A stretch of 64,000 nt of DNA from Gavia stellata (taxonomy: Eukaryota; Chordata; Aves; Gaviiformes; Gaviidae), in assembly GCF_030936135.1 (NCBI RefSeq), contig NC_082613.1, positions 4,092,001-4,156,000 of the forward strand. Reading direction: 5' to 3'. Position 1 is the stretch's first letter. The number at the start of each line of letters is the position of its first letter. The position numbers and the translations under genes were made by a program. Of this stretch, positions 1 through 13,500 are shown piece by piece. The notes below the pieces were generated by a model. That model saw only the letters and a program-made list of their open reading frames with translations. It had not been told where the DNA came from and did not search any database.

Positions 1-393
1 ATCTCTGGATGTTGCCTGTGGGATTTTCTGTCCCTGTACTTGTGCTGCCCAAGCTGAAGGCATCTGCAGTGGATGCCACTGCTGCCATGGCTGGAGCTGG
101 AGGCTGCTTGAGAAGAGCTGTGCTTAGCAGCAACAGCGTGAAACTGGGAAACACCTCTTGGTGTCACATGTGGCTTTCTGGTTGCACTGGGAGACCTGAC
201 TAATGGGCTTTGTTAGTGGCAGTGGGATCTTACCATAGGCAGATACTGCAGCCTACAAGGTCCAGCTTGTCACTGGAAGGGAAATATCCCAACAGGTCAT
301 TTTACTGGATAAAGTCCTGCTGAATCCTGAGTAGGGCAGCTATGAAACTCATTTGTAAAGATATTAATGGACAACTTTTCTTGTGCTTTCCAG
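1..393 (+). other. LAMA5: 3' end of a LAMA5 intron
   Basis: This stretch precedes the first recognisable coding exon. It ends in a pyrimidine-rich tract and AG (391-393), a normal splice acceptor. No laminin N-terminal (LN) coding sequence was seen in it, so the exons for the signal peptide and most of the LN domain must lie outside the window. Confidence 0.7.
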
Positions 394-3300
394 TATTACT
401 ACAGCATCAAAGATATCAGCATTGGAGGGCGCTGTGTCTGCCATGGCCATGCAGACGTCTGTGATGCCAAAGACCCTAATGACCCTTACAGGTAATTTTT
501 CAAAGTCCCAGTTCTGTGCAAAAGTGTTTGAATTGTTGTGCTAAGAATGAAAGATGCTGGTGTGAGTTGTGTCCTGACCTGAACTTGTAATTGTGCCAGC
601 ACTGTTGTTCATGGCTCTGCCCTGAGAACGAAATCAGAAACTGGTCCAGCCAAAGTAGCAAAAATTAAATGTTTTATCAGGCTATTTTTCAGCCAGATCA
701 GCTCCCTGGTCTGGTTTCTCTGCCCACAACTTTGCCATCCCATGGGAGCAGAGTGCTGGAGTGGGAGGGTGGGTGCGCAAAGCCGATACTGTTGTTGAAC
801 ATGGAGGTTTCTCATCAAAGCCCAGGGCCAGTTTCTGAACTTGTTCAGAGAAGTCTTTTGCTTCCGACTTGGCTTCTTAAGAATTGGGGCAATGCTCTCA
901 TAAATAGAAGGTCTCCCAAGAAACCAGAGACTCTACTGCCCATTTCTACTCGTAAGAACGATAAATTGGTTATATACGTAGCTAAACAGCCACTCTTTGC
1001 AAAAGAACAGGAGCATGCAAAGCAGTTACATTTTGGCTCATGGGACGCTTCCCATCCGCCTTGGCAACTTGAAATGCCAAAGAACTGCTTCAGACCATGA
1101 AAGTGTTGCTTCTTAGCCATCTGTTTGTAGCCTGAATGTTGCCGTTATGAAAGGGATGGGTAGATTCAGCTGGATGAGGGAAGCTTATATTTCTTTCTCA
1201 TCAGGATCATGTAGAGCTTTTGGATCTTCTAAAATAAAATTCCAGTGAGTCCCAGCCAAGGTTAAAGCTGCTAAGTATTAAAACAAAGATGTATTGGTAA
1301 GCAAGTCTGCCTTAGTGTGCCAAACGGAAATTTTATTGTTTCTGTCTTAGACTTTGGTGTTGCTGGATGCACAGTACATCCATGTACCAGGGCAAAAGGG
1401 CTGCATGGTACAAAGTGATTCTTTAATATAGAAACGTCATGACATTTCTTGGGTATATCGGTGGCTCGGGGCTCTCCAGGAAGGGAGGGAAAATTGAGGG
1501 AGGAGAGATGTGTTGGGATCCTTGTTCAATGCCACTTCTGCTGATGACTGTCTCTGCCTCCCAGAATTCCCCTCCTCCACTCTCATTTGGATGCATCTTC
1601 GCTCTTGGCCCCACACTGTGCTCTAATGTTGCAGCACATATTTGTAAGCAGCTGTTGCACTTCACCCAGAACAGATCGCACTTGCCTGGAGGAGAAAACA
1701 TTTCCTACTTGGGTGCTTTGTACAGTGAGCACATAACATCTGTAAAGCCCTTTGGGATACATCAGGACAAAGATGCTGGTAAATAGAACTTCTCATGGCA
1801 TTGCTATACTCTGTTAGCAAGCCCAGAAGCACTTAGAAGTCAGCAGAAATATGATAATTCCAGCTGAGATAGTGAGTAATCAGTGAAATACTGCCATTCT
1901 CCATGGCTCCAGCAGCAGCTGTGTCCAGATTTCCCACTGAAGTGGGCACTGCTGGGCAGTCATCCCACGCCTCCTGCCCTGACGTAGCATGGAGCCAGCA
2001 TGGTGATACCTGCCATAATGCTGCATGAAAAGAGGCATTGCAGAGGCAGGTGGGGGCTAGGACACACTGTCTCTTCGTGTCATGGGCCCCAGCTGTCAGA
2101 AGCAGCACTTAAGCGATACTTAGAAGTGCCCTACAATGAGAAAATACATGCATTCCTTCAGAAATCTGTTCGACCTGAGTAGGAGGTGTGGTGTGTCCCT
2201 CTGCTCATGTCCTGCCTCCAGATGCTGATGTGTGACAGCAACAGGGCAAGGAAATGCAAGTAGAGGGAGACAAGGAATGTGAATTGGCCCAGCCCTATTA
2301 AAAATCCCAGTTATGTCTCGGCCTGTCTGGGAGGTCCCTGTTTCTCATTTTAACTTCTCTTTTCTGCACATGCCTGTGTTTCTTGTGCCTGTTGCCCAGA
2401 AAGGCAGGATGAGCACTTTGATAGAGGTGAGGTGAGCTGGAAATCTTGGCAAAGACTTTAGGATGTGATGGAGCATGTTCGTGAGCTGACTTCCTGGCCA
2501 TAAATGATAATGTTTATCCAGCTTTGGAAAGTTTCCCTGAAGTGCCAAGTTACGGAGGCTGCGCATCCAGCTGTGTTAAGTTGGCAGCACGTCTGGTCCC
2601 CGTGTGAGTGTGTATGTGCAGGAGCCTACAGTGTGTGGGCAGATACAGCCTCCTCAAAGGTCCTTTGCAGTTTTCACTGTCTCTCTTTGCCCCAAGGTTG
2701 AATGGGCTGAATTAAGCAGAAAGAAGGAAAGTTCTCCTGGTTAAAAGTGAACACCATCAGGATCAGGCACAAACCTTTCTCCTGGCAAACCCTGTGAGCA
2801 GTGAGATAAGCATCAGCAGGGACCTGGCACGTTGCAGACAGAGAGCCCAGACAGGAATCATGTGTTAATGTGCAGCTGCTGTTGATGTGAGCTCAGGAGA
2901 ACCCTGCAAGTGTTCTGCATCTGTGTGATAAGAGCAACTTTTTCTGTGGGTTCACTGCCCCATCACAGATGCCACAAGCAAGAGAGGAGACAACCAGAGA
3001 GTCCAGCTTCTGTGCCTGATACTGAAGATAACTGGCAAGACAACAGTAGCCTGGCTGGTCAGAAGCAGATCTGCAGGAGGAGATCAAGGATGCTGTCCCA
3101 CTGCTGGATCCTGAATGCTAGCTTGCTCTTTCCCATTTTGGAAGGGAAAGCACCATGTGTGCTGGTAGATTTGTACCATCTGTGAGTCCCTTTTGCAGGT
3201 GGTTTTCCCTCAGTACAGTCAGAAGCAGTTAGAGGAAAGGGCTTTTTTTTCTTGATTGTGCTACTTAGATGTCCCAGCCAAATCCAGATGCTGTAGTGCT

Positions 3301-6300
3301 TGTGTGCTGCTCTCAGCTCTGGCATAGCTGCTCACTGCAAATTGTTTATAGTCTCTCTTATTGAGCATCAATTCCAGCGGAAAGACTGTGGTTTTATTTT
3401 TTACGGCAGGACGACCAGGAAATATGTGCTATGTGAACACAGCCGCTCCCTCTTCTTCCTTGTATATATTCAATCAATGAAACATGTAAATATTGTAGCT
3501 TATGCACATTTGTCCATAATTCATTAGCAGCACGGACTCGTCACAAGGTGCGGTAAAGCTGCCATGATAGATGAGCTCTCTGAGAGGTCGTTGTGAACTC
3601 TGGACAGCAGAGGCTAAATAAATAGCTCCTTCTCCATCTGAAATGTGCATCTTTACTCATTGAGTGCCATCTTTTTGCATTCTGGGAACTGAACCAGTGC
3701 TTTTCAAACATCTCGAACTTTAAAGAGTCAGGGTGTGTGGCTGGAGCCACGTCCTCCAGCCAGGGAGATTAACACTGCTCAGCAGGTTTATAAGTTCCCT
3801 GACTCAGTGACCATCTTTCTCCACACGTATGGATATGGACGTTAATCTTGATCTCCAGCTGCTGCTGTGGAAAAAACCCGTAAAATTTTGTTTCCTTGGA
3901 AGTGCTGAGTGGTAGTCAGCCAGGTGAGAAGTCTGCGGATGGTTTCATTACAGAGGTATGGCCAAGGTTTGCCTCTCATTGAGTCTCCCCGTTGGGTCTG
4001 CAAAACGCGGGGAGAACGAAGTTCCTGGTGAACGTTTCAGGGCTCATTTCTGCCACTTAGGCTCCAGCCAACCTCTCAGGGGCTCGGTGTTGTGCCTGAA
4101 CTCTGCCAGCCACAGCCCAGCCTGTGAATGGGGGTAGGGACAGGGCATCACGAGTGCTCAAAGAGCTGACTGTGGCCAAGTGTTTCATGGCGTCTGCAAG
4201 GAGAGGACCGCCAGCAGGGCTGGGAGCAGGGCCAGGACCTCCCGCCTTTCAACGCATCTGGCTGAAGTGAACATGCTGAGTGTGGATCCTGCCTGTGTTC
4301 CCCCCGAACTTTCAGATCATCCCATATCTCATTAAAATGAGTTCACTTGTCCCATGCTGCTACCTCTGTCTGGCTATTCACTATACATACACTTGTAGGT
4401 CCAACATCTTAAAAATACCTGTAGGTAGAAACCATGACACTCAGCTCACTGCAGCCATGGAAGAGTGTGTCTGGACTCCTGCATTTCACCCAGAATGACT
4501 GCTCCATTTGTTTCTAATGTTTTAAAAAATTACATTTATTTTTAAACACTGCTTTTGAATGGAAAAGCATTGGAGGAGGGAGAGATGGGAGTGGCAGACT
4601 GGCCCTGAGGGGAAATGAGTAATTGCACAGATAAAAGCTGGAACATGCTGTATTATCCATAAGTCTAATACAACAGAAAGCGTTTGTGTTGGATGGGAAT
4701 CGCCTTCTGCTAAGTGGAAGTTTTGGACATGATGTCACTGATGTTAATGAATCACCGTTGCGGTCGAGCAGGGACGAGATCCATCAGTTGACCGTCGAGA
4801 TTTCTTGCCTGGCGCCTCCGGAGCCGCCTGTTTACCCAGCACAGCCCTGCCTATGCTGGCTGAGAAAAGCAGGAGGTGCATTTCACAGGGAGCGTGGGGC
4901 CAGCAGCTGCTAAAAGACTTAATTAAAATTTCATGCCGCCTTCTCAGCAAGCACAGGTATACCTGGAGGAGCAGATGGGACCTGTGTGGCCCCATCCCTC
5001 TCCAGCTCTGGGCTATCATTTATTCCTTTCACGCTGCCCTTGCACAGTGGTGGGGACATCTTCGTGTCCCTGCACCACGCTACTTCCTCTCAAGTAATTT
5101 GCTTCAGCTTAGCTTTCTACCACCTCCAACCATTTCTCATTTTATTGTCTGTAGAGCTGGCTAGGCAGTGGCACACCGATTTTTCTCTAATCTTTGTCTC
5201 CCTGTGAAGAAAAGAGGAGTGATGGTGGAGGAGAAGGAAGGGAGAGAATGGCACTGGAAGACCAAAGTTTGGTGTTTGGCTCAGAAAAAAAAAAATAATC
5301 AGCAATTCAAAAGTTAAAAAAAAAATGCCTTAGAGAAGCCTCTTTTCCAGAATATTTGGATTAACAAGTATCACTCATTTGTGTACCTGACTAGTGTTAG
5401 TTATGCACAGCAGGGTTATGCGGTGGCTCCCCATTCCACACATCCCTGTCCTTGCCACAGGCTTGGCTGTACCTCGTTCTTCTCCCTTGCAGGCTGCAGT
5501 GCGACTGCCAGCACAACACCTGCGGTGGGTCCTGTGATCGCTGCTGCCCTGGCTTCAACCAGTTCCCATGGAAGCCCGCCACGGCCGACAGCGCAAATGA
5601 ATGCCAGCGTAAGTTGGAGTTGGGTTTTTCCTTCCTTTTCCAGCTGTTTTGCAAAGCACAGATTGATGTTGCAGTGTAGAGAAGCCATTCACTGAAATGG
5701 TTGGTTTTATGGTGTGTGGCACTGGGTGACGTGGAGATCACTGGCACTACAGAGCTGCAGAGAGGACAGTTTGCACAGTGGTTAATTGTGCTCAGTCAAG
5801 GCTCGCGCAGGGAGACCCACTAGGTCTGTACAGGACTTTGATTCTGCTTATGTTCCAGTTCCTCCTCCGTGTCCAAGGGTTCGTGCAGGCAAGTCTCGTT
5901 GCTCAATTCTGTCTCCAAGATGAATTACGTCTGGATGTGTTTAGATACAGGACATCTTTATTTGTCTAGAGGAACCTTTGGTAAATGCCGACAGTGGAAT
6001 TTATGCTGCACTGGGAATGCAGAGCATGGAGCATAGCTACATCACACAATCTCTTATAAATGCAGCATGGCAAAGTACAGTTGGATCTTAATCCTGTGGG
6101 TTTGTAAAGAGCACCCTCACTGGGTGCTGAACTTTACAACTCACCTCTATCCTGGATAGGATAAAACAGGCAAGAATGTTACCCTCTAAACCGGACTACT
6201 TGAGGCCCCAAAGTTGGGTAATTTCTCCTTCTCGTCTATACATGCCTGCACATATTTTACTTCTGATTTTGTGCCTGCTGCATTTTTCCAGTTGCAGACT

Positions 6301-7543
6301 AGACTTTGTGAGAGTTGCTGATTCTGTGCTTTTGACTGGAAGACTTCTGGGAGCTTGGGTGATCATGTAATCCCCCAGATGCATTCAAGCATCTCTCCAC
6401 ATTGAAAAGTAACCCATTCAATGTCAAACCTACGAGGAAGAGTTCATACCTTGAGATCCAGCTGGTGCCTGAAGGATCTCCATGGACTGGTGGCTTAGCT
6501 AACATCTGTTTGTATTTTCAGCTTGCAGTTGCAACGGCCACGCCTACGACTGCTACTATGACCCAGAGGTGGATCGCCACAAAGCCAGCAAAAGTCATGA
6601 AGACAAGTTTGAAGGGGGAGGTGTTTGCATTGACTGTCAGGTAGGCCTGAAGAGCTCCTGTGGAAGAGGCTGTTGCAGATTTTTGTGTTTGTTTCCGCTG
6701 TTAGCTTGGAGTTCAGCCTTGCTGGCAGCTCTGCCAATGCCATCACGCGCCCTCTGTTATCTTAATTAGGTCTTTCCCTGGAAATTTAGTCTCTTTGCCG
6801 TAGATTAAAGGAGCGTGCCAGTAATGAAAACAGCACTTGGGTTCCTAGCTGACCCCTGGGTAGTACCATTACCTTTCTGATGCTTTAGGGTTAGGTCTGC
6901 TGAGGTACTGTGCCTTGGGAGGGACAGGTTGGTGCTGAGCACATTGGGAAGTCCCTGCCTAGTTTGCAGTGCTTAGGTGGTGACATCTCTCTGTATCTCT
7001 CCTCTGACCACCAAAATGCCAATCTCCTCAGTCTCTGAAGTTCACAATGAAAGTGGGAAAGTAGGTTTTCCACTCCCAAGGTGACTGTGAGCTGGCTAAT
7101 TCATGCAGTGGCATGAAACTTTTAGCTGTGCTTTCTTGCTGGGAGGAAACAGATTGCTCCAGTCCTCCTAGCACAAAATGGTCAGGACATTTTACCATCT
7201 GAAGCAAGTGAAATGGGCTTGAGGTCAGATATGAACCTGAAACTCAGGCTGGGCTTCTGGGAGGATACAGTTTGCAGGAAATGCTTTGTTTTCAAATCGG
7301 TGTTTGTGGAATTTTGCGCAGATTTAGGTCTTCTATGTGCTGACACTTCTGAGTTGCTCCCTCTGGACCCTGAAGCTGTTAGTAAATCTGGCAGTTGAAC
7401 ATGAATCCTGTGGGCAGAGGAACTGATGCCACTCTAACTCACTGTCTTTCAGCATCACACCACTGGCATTAACTGCGAGAGGTGCATCCCAGGATACTAC
7501 CGGTCCCCTGACCACCCGATCGACTCTCCATACATTTGCTATC
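394..7543 (+). CDS. LAMA5: LAMA5 exons w1-w4: end of LN domain, LE1-LE2
   Basis: Exons: w1 394-491, w2 5493-5608, w3 6522-6640, w4 7453-7543. Exon w1 encodes the signature end of a laminin LN domain ([14 protein letters not shown]) and runs into LE1 ([10 protein letters not shown]). Exon w2 carries the conserved [17 protein letters not shown]. Exons w3-w4 encode LE2 ([17 protein letters not shown], then [18 protein letters not shown]). The LN domain drives laminin polymerisation, and these LE modules form the rigid short-arm rod after it. Splice phases are consistent: w1 ends AG, w2 ends with one base of a split Pro codon, w3 ends on a codon boundary, w4 ends with one base. Confidence 0.95.
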
Positions 7544-10500
7544 GTGAGTATGATTTCCTCTGCAGGTTGTAGATTCCTGCTTGGACTTGATGCTGCTGGG
7601 GGGAGGGTGGTCTGAAGGATTGGGCTGAGAGATTTTTCTGGTGTAGCGAGTCCAGCACCATAAGAGATGTGGCTATGTGGGTGGTTCCTGCTGCAGCTGA
7701 CATTGCCCATGAAAATGTATGTGTGCATGCAGCCATCTGTACATGCAGACATTATGTGTGTCTGCAGCATCCGTGAAATCGGAAGTGGTGGCATGTTCTA
7801 AGGCTGGAATGAGCTAAAAATGTGTTGTTACCCTTATGTTGCCTGCAGGGCAGTCCAGTCTTAGCTGTCATCTCTGTGCCCTTTCAGCTGGCACTTGCAG
7901 ACCATTGCTTTCCATGCCCTAAGACAGGGGTTTCTAGGCAGCAGTGGGTTATATCCATCTTGCTGGGGAGCACAGCTCGTTCTGGTAGCTGTGACACATC
8001 AGCTATTCTGCACGGCATCCTTGCGGCAGTGTGCCACCACCATCTCTCTGGGGAAACTGGGGTCTCCTGGAGAAGCAAGTTGGGGCTGTGCTGCTTTACT
8101 TGGTACCCTGCAGTGGGACAAGCACAGTGGGAGCAGTTTCTCTAAGCCAGACTCCTTTTGAAGAGACAAAATCACACTTTTTATTTTTGGAGAGAATTTA
8201 GAGCAGATGGCTGGGTTTCATAGAGGCTCTGTGTTGTAGTCATGCTTCCATGGTGCCTGTGGCTGGCCAAGAGTCTCAGTTAGTGACAACCACTGCTGGC
8301 TTATCCCTCTCTGCAGGCTGTAACTGTGAGTCTGACTTCACCGATGGCACCTGCGAGGACCTCACCGGCCGCTGTTACTGCAAGCCCAATTACACTGGGG
8401 AGCACTGTGATGCCTGTGCCGAGGGATACCTCAACTTCCCCCACTGCTACCGTAAGTGGGGGGTGCGGGACCATGGAGTGGCTGGGTCTGGGACCCCACA
8501 GACCCAGCGGGTGTGGGAAGGTCCAACAGCTCCAGCTGCTGTCCAGATGCCTTTTCCCCATGCCACGTGGCACTCCTGTCCCAAGAAGGGTTCCTGCAGG
8601 TGGGAAAGAGCCCACGTTCGGCTTCAGTGGAAGCTGGACCAGAGCTGAGCTGGGCTGAACCTGGCTCTCTGGAGTCAATGGGAGCTTCCCATTTGACTGG
8701 AGTCTCATCTCTCACTTTCTGTGAAAGACATCTTTCCAGAGTCTGGGTTAAAAATGGTTGTAATGGATCTTTGTTTAGTGGAGTGTCTGCACTTTGTTCC
8801 GTGTTCCACGTTTTCATTCAGCCTGTTCAGCTTTGGGACTGTCAACCCATTGATATACCAACAGGATTTCTTTGAGTGTGTGTGATGACCTGTGCAATGT
8901 CTCTTTCTCTGCATAGCTGTTCCAGCTTTCGCACACAACGATACTGGAGAACAAGTGCTCCCTGCGGGACAGATAATAAGTAAGTAGTGCAATTTTCCTT
9001 GATGCTTTGGCAATCACCGTGCTATTATTGCTGTTATATCTCACCACCCAATGCAAGATCAGGTCTTCAGCTTACTGGACACATATGTTGTAAGAGACAG
9101 CCCTGACACAGAGTGGTTCTGAGAGAGGAGGCAGCTGAGGGGTTGGGGAAAGGAAGTTTTATGATCCCCTTTTTATAGACAGGGAAACTCTAGCCCAGAG
9201 TGACCATGTGATTGTGTGCTTTTTTTCTGGGGTCCAGGCCATGTGAGTGCATCCCTTCTGGCCTCCCTTTAAGGAATCTGCCAAGACCACAGAGGGGCTG
9301 TGGCTGAGCTGGAACCCGAGCTGGGTGCTCCCAAATCTCGGCCTCTGGGTTTAGATACAAACCTGTCCTTCTGCCACACCTGAACACTCTGTGTTTTCCA
9401 CGTGGTGGACAGCACAGTGGGTCCGTGCCAATGGCCCCCTCTGCACGAAGCTGCAGGTGTAATGGCTGCGGGCACCTGGGGAGTGTGCACAGGCAGCCGC
9501 TTGCTCTGTGTTGCCTTCTCTGTTGTTTTAAAAGCTCACCTGTGCCCTCATCCCTGCTCCCCTCTGCCTCCCTCTTCTCTGATGCTCCCTCTTCTCGGTT
9601 CATCTCCCTCCTCGTGCTTTTTTTCACCTCTTTTCCCACCGAGTCCTCCCCTGTCTCATGCTCCCCAGTGCACTCCAGATAACCTTTTCCTTCCTTCTGA
9701 TATTTTAAACTCTGTATCTTCCAGACTTTTCTTTCCTGAGCTGGAATTTCTCACTTGCCTTCTCATTTTCCCACCTCCCCCACTCTGGTTCTTGGATGAT
9801 TTTTGCCCTTCCCTCTCCCAGCCCAGCACCCCGCACCACTGCTGTCAGTGAATGCAGGGCTGGCCAAGGGCCTCAGCACTGCTGGCCCGGAGCATCCGCC
9901 TGCCGTGGCAGTGGGAAGGTCTCTGATGCAGCTGAGTGTAGAGTGACCACAGAGAAATCCCAAACCCCACCCTGGTTAGCTGAAAGCTTTGGTTATTCCC
10001 GCACAGCTCTTGGGCAGTGCTGCACAAATTCAGGCCTATCTGGGCTTGTGCAAGCAGCATTTGTTTGCCCTGTGCGTTGCCCTGCTGCCCGTCCAGCACT
10101 TTGCACATCTGCATGATGCCTGAGGTCTCCCAACCACCCTGCCACCCCACGAGCCAGGTGTGCTGGTCACCTGAGCAGGGTTTGGTTAAAACATTTGCAT
10201 CTGGTAGGAAGGCTATTAGAAGGCAAACGCTTGAGCTCTTGCCTCTTATGGCAACTCCTTCTCTGTCCTTACGGGACTTCTGCCCAGCAGCAGAGATCAA
10301 CTGACAGCTGTGTGTGGTGTTGCTTGTTGTGTATCCCCACTCCAGACTGCGATTGCTACGCCGGTGGGACAGAAGGCAACGCCTGTCGCAAAGACCCTCG
10401 GGTGGGGACGTGCGTGTGCAAACCCAACTTCCAGGGAACACACTGTGACCAGTGTGCTCCAGGCCACTACGGACCCAGCTGTCAGCGTGAGTGACTCGGG

Positions 10501-13500
10501 GTTAGCGGCCCCAAGCTTGCCCTGCTCGCCTCCCTGCTGGGGAGGAGTGTGCCTCTCCCCATCCTCTGCTCACACTGGAGAGGAGGAATTCTCCGGCCCC
10601 ACTTCCAAGTGGCAAATTCCCATGACTTTTGCTGGTATTTTCCACCCAGCCCTGACCGTCCAGCTTCCTCCCAGCCTTGGGGGGCTCTTGAGAAATTCCC
10701 TACGGATGTGAGACATGGACTAGGCATGCTTGCTGTCAGCTGTGTCCCCCATGGTTTCTCCAGCAACTGCATTTCTACCCCAGAGGAACGGGCGCTCTGG
10801 TTCCTTTGCTAGGAAGGGAAAAGACTAAGAAGCTGTTTATTTACTAGTGCCCTTGTTGCTTTCCAGCCTGCCAGTGCTCTGGCCCTGGTCAGTATGACGG
10901 CACCTGTGACAGCGAGACAGGGCAGTGTCTGTGTCGAACAGGATTTGAAGGGCACTTGTGTAACCAGTGTGCTCCCGGCTACTTCAACTACCCTCTGTGC
11001 CAGCGTGCGTATCTGTTCTCCCGTGGGCCTGGGTGGGCACGCACAAAGCCAGAGTCTTCTGGCAGGGTTTTGAAGGAGGACTGGGAAGTGGTTTTGTGGG
11101 TGTTTTGGAGGATATATTGAAGGGGCAGAGATTAACAGTTTGAACGCTTAGAGCAGCACCTAAATGCCCATCTGAGAACCTCAGGGAAAAAAACCCGTGT
11201 TGCCATGAGCTTTGCCCCGTGCTCCCAGCACAGGGCAAACAGTTTCTCTCTGTTGCAGTATGTGGCTGCAGCGCGGTTGGGACACTGCCGGGAGGCTGTG
11301 ACTCCATCGGGAGGTGTTTCTGCAGACCCGAGTTTGCTGGGCCACGGTGCGAGCAGTGCAGCCCTGGGCACCACTCCTACCCCCACTGCTACGGTAAGGA
11401 CGTTAATGTTCAGTTCCTGCTGGTCTGTCACCTTCTGGAAAAAGTGCGTATTTTTGCAGGACTTTGGTGTTTCTCAGAATCAAAACCCATGTGGTTTGTA
11501 CTGTGAATTTGGCAGGCTTGTTCTGGAGGTCGTGGATCATGCCAAAGCCTGGAAGACAAAGCAGTTTTTATCAGTCACAGGTCCTCATCACAACCCCGCT
11601 GTTTTCTCAGCTTATGCCTTTTTTTGTCTTTTTAGTGCATTAACCTACTAAACTGCTGAGGAACATTGAAGGGGCTGTAAAAAACTCTCAGTGGCATTTT
11701 CCTTGTACAGCCATGACTCTAGCTGAAAATATTCCCTGTCTCTCCAGGGGTTTAAGAAATTAATTCAGTTCTGATGGAAATGGCTAATTCCTGTGGGGCT
11801 GAATGACAATTCAGACCAGCAGTGGTTGGCCATGGATCACACGTTTCATCAGACTACTGAGAGTTCTGCTCTTACAGCTTGCTCCTGTGATTCCCGGGGT
11901 GCCGTGGACAACAATTGCAGCCCAGCTGGCCAGTGCCGATGCCATGCGAATTTTGCGGGACACACCTGCAACCAGTGTGCCCTGGGCTTCTATGGGTACC
12001 CCAGCTGCACACGTGAGTAACCACTGTCAGATCTCAGGGGAGGAAAGGGAATAGCTGCTGCTACTGGCTTTGTAGTAGTTTTCCTTTCCATAACCCATCT
12101 CCCAGGGTTGTATATGAATATAGTTGGCTTTTGCAGCAGGAATCAGTTTTCCTGTGCACAGTTCTCCTGGCTATCTCATCTGACAGGCGTGCTGTGTAAT
12201 GAGGAAACATCTCAAAGAAATGCTTACCCAAAGGCCGTGCAGTTTATCTCCCCCAGTTCATTCACTGTCACTAACAGCTGGAGCTTGGCTCTGCCTGCTC
12301 AGTTTGGAGATAAAACCCAGCCTGGACATACGGCCTCTAATCCAGCACCCTATTAAGAAACAGACGTATGACTTGGGACGCAGGTGTGGTTAGGACTCTC
12401 TCTCCGAAAGCATTGTGTGCAGATGCACATAAAACATGCTGAATTGCATCTGCCTGTCCTTAGGCTTTGAGTGCTTGCAGCCAGAGAGAGCAGGACTCTG
12501 AGTGGAGTAAGCAAAGTCTTAAACCGCATGTTCAGATTATACCCTGGTGCCATGAGATGCTCAGATGTGGCTCACATGACGCATCCAGGCTCTTCAGGGC
12601 TTACTCCACCTTGAGTGTGCCAATGCACAGGAGGAGCAAGTGTTCTGAAACCAACAGGAGTACAGTTGTACAATAGGGTGAACAGTGAGGATCAGGATTT
12701 TGGGTTTCATGTCAGCCCCAAATTCAAGGTGTCTGCTGGCATGTCAAGAGCTTTGCATCCACTTCTCTGGGCACTGCATTGCCCCTGGAGCAAAGCTGCC
12801 GGTGCCAGGGCTGAGCAATGCCTGTGGCCCCAGATACCCTGAATAGCCCTCCCCAGCTCTGGGCAGAGTGTCCCCATCTCCCTCTCTGACGGCCATCCGA
12901 CTGGAAGCCAGATGTACTCTTATGTCTCCCAGCAAGAATTTACTGCTCTTTAAAAAATAATCTGTGATACAATTTCCCTGAAGCAACAAAAGAGCATCAT
13001 CACCCTCTTGCACCATACTAAATGTAGATGCCTGAGCTGCAGCCAGCTGGCAGAGTGCTGCTCGCAAATGCTGATGCCGGCAATATGCCTTTGAAGAGGC
13101 TGGAGGCATAGATGAAGTGGTCTCGCAGGACTACTCTGTTCAGTAGTCGCTACTTTTTTTTTTGTCTCATAAAGCAGTGTCCAAATTACAGCGCTGTAGA
13201 GGAGTCACAGCAAGGAAAGAAGAGGAGAACCTGTTTTTATTTTTTTTTAATTTGTTGTTTTATGAACAGCGCTGTTAGTCAGTCTGGGGGTGTCAGCCTA
13301 AAACGTCCCCTTTGGCAGGGATCGTAGGAGTGCTGGCTGGGCAAGGAGGGCACGGGCAGCTCCCTGGAAGCTTGCTGACCTTTCATGCGATAGGGCAGCA
13401 GGATCTCTACATGCGTTCGCACGAGGCAGGTCATGCAGGAAGCCACAGAACCATTGCCCTGCCCTTGCCCTCGGCTGCCAACAGTGCCATGGCTGTGTTG

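Noticed and set aside
669-1100. A 143-codon open frame in the first large LAMA5 intron
   Set aside because: No known motif or splice context, and no similarity I recognise; its length is compatible with chance.
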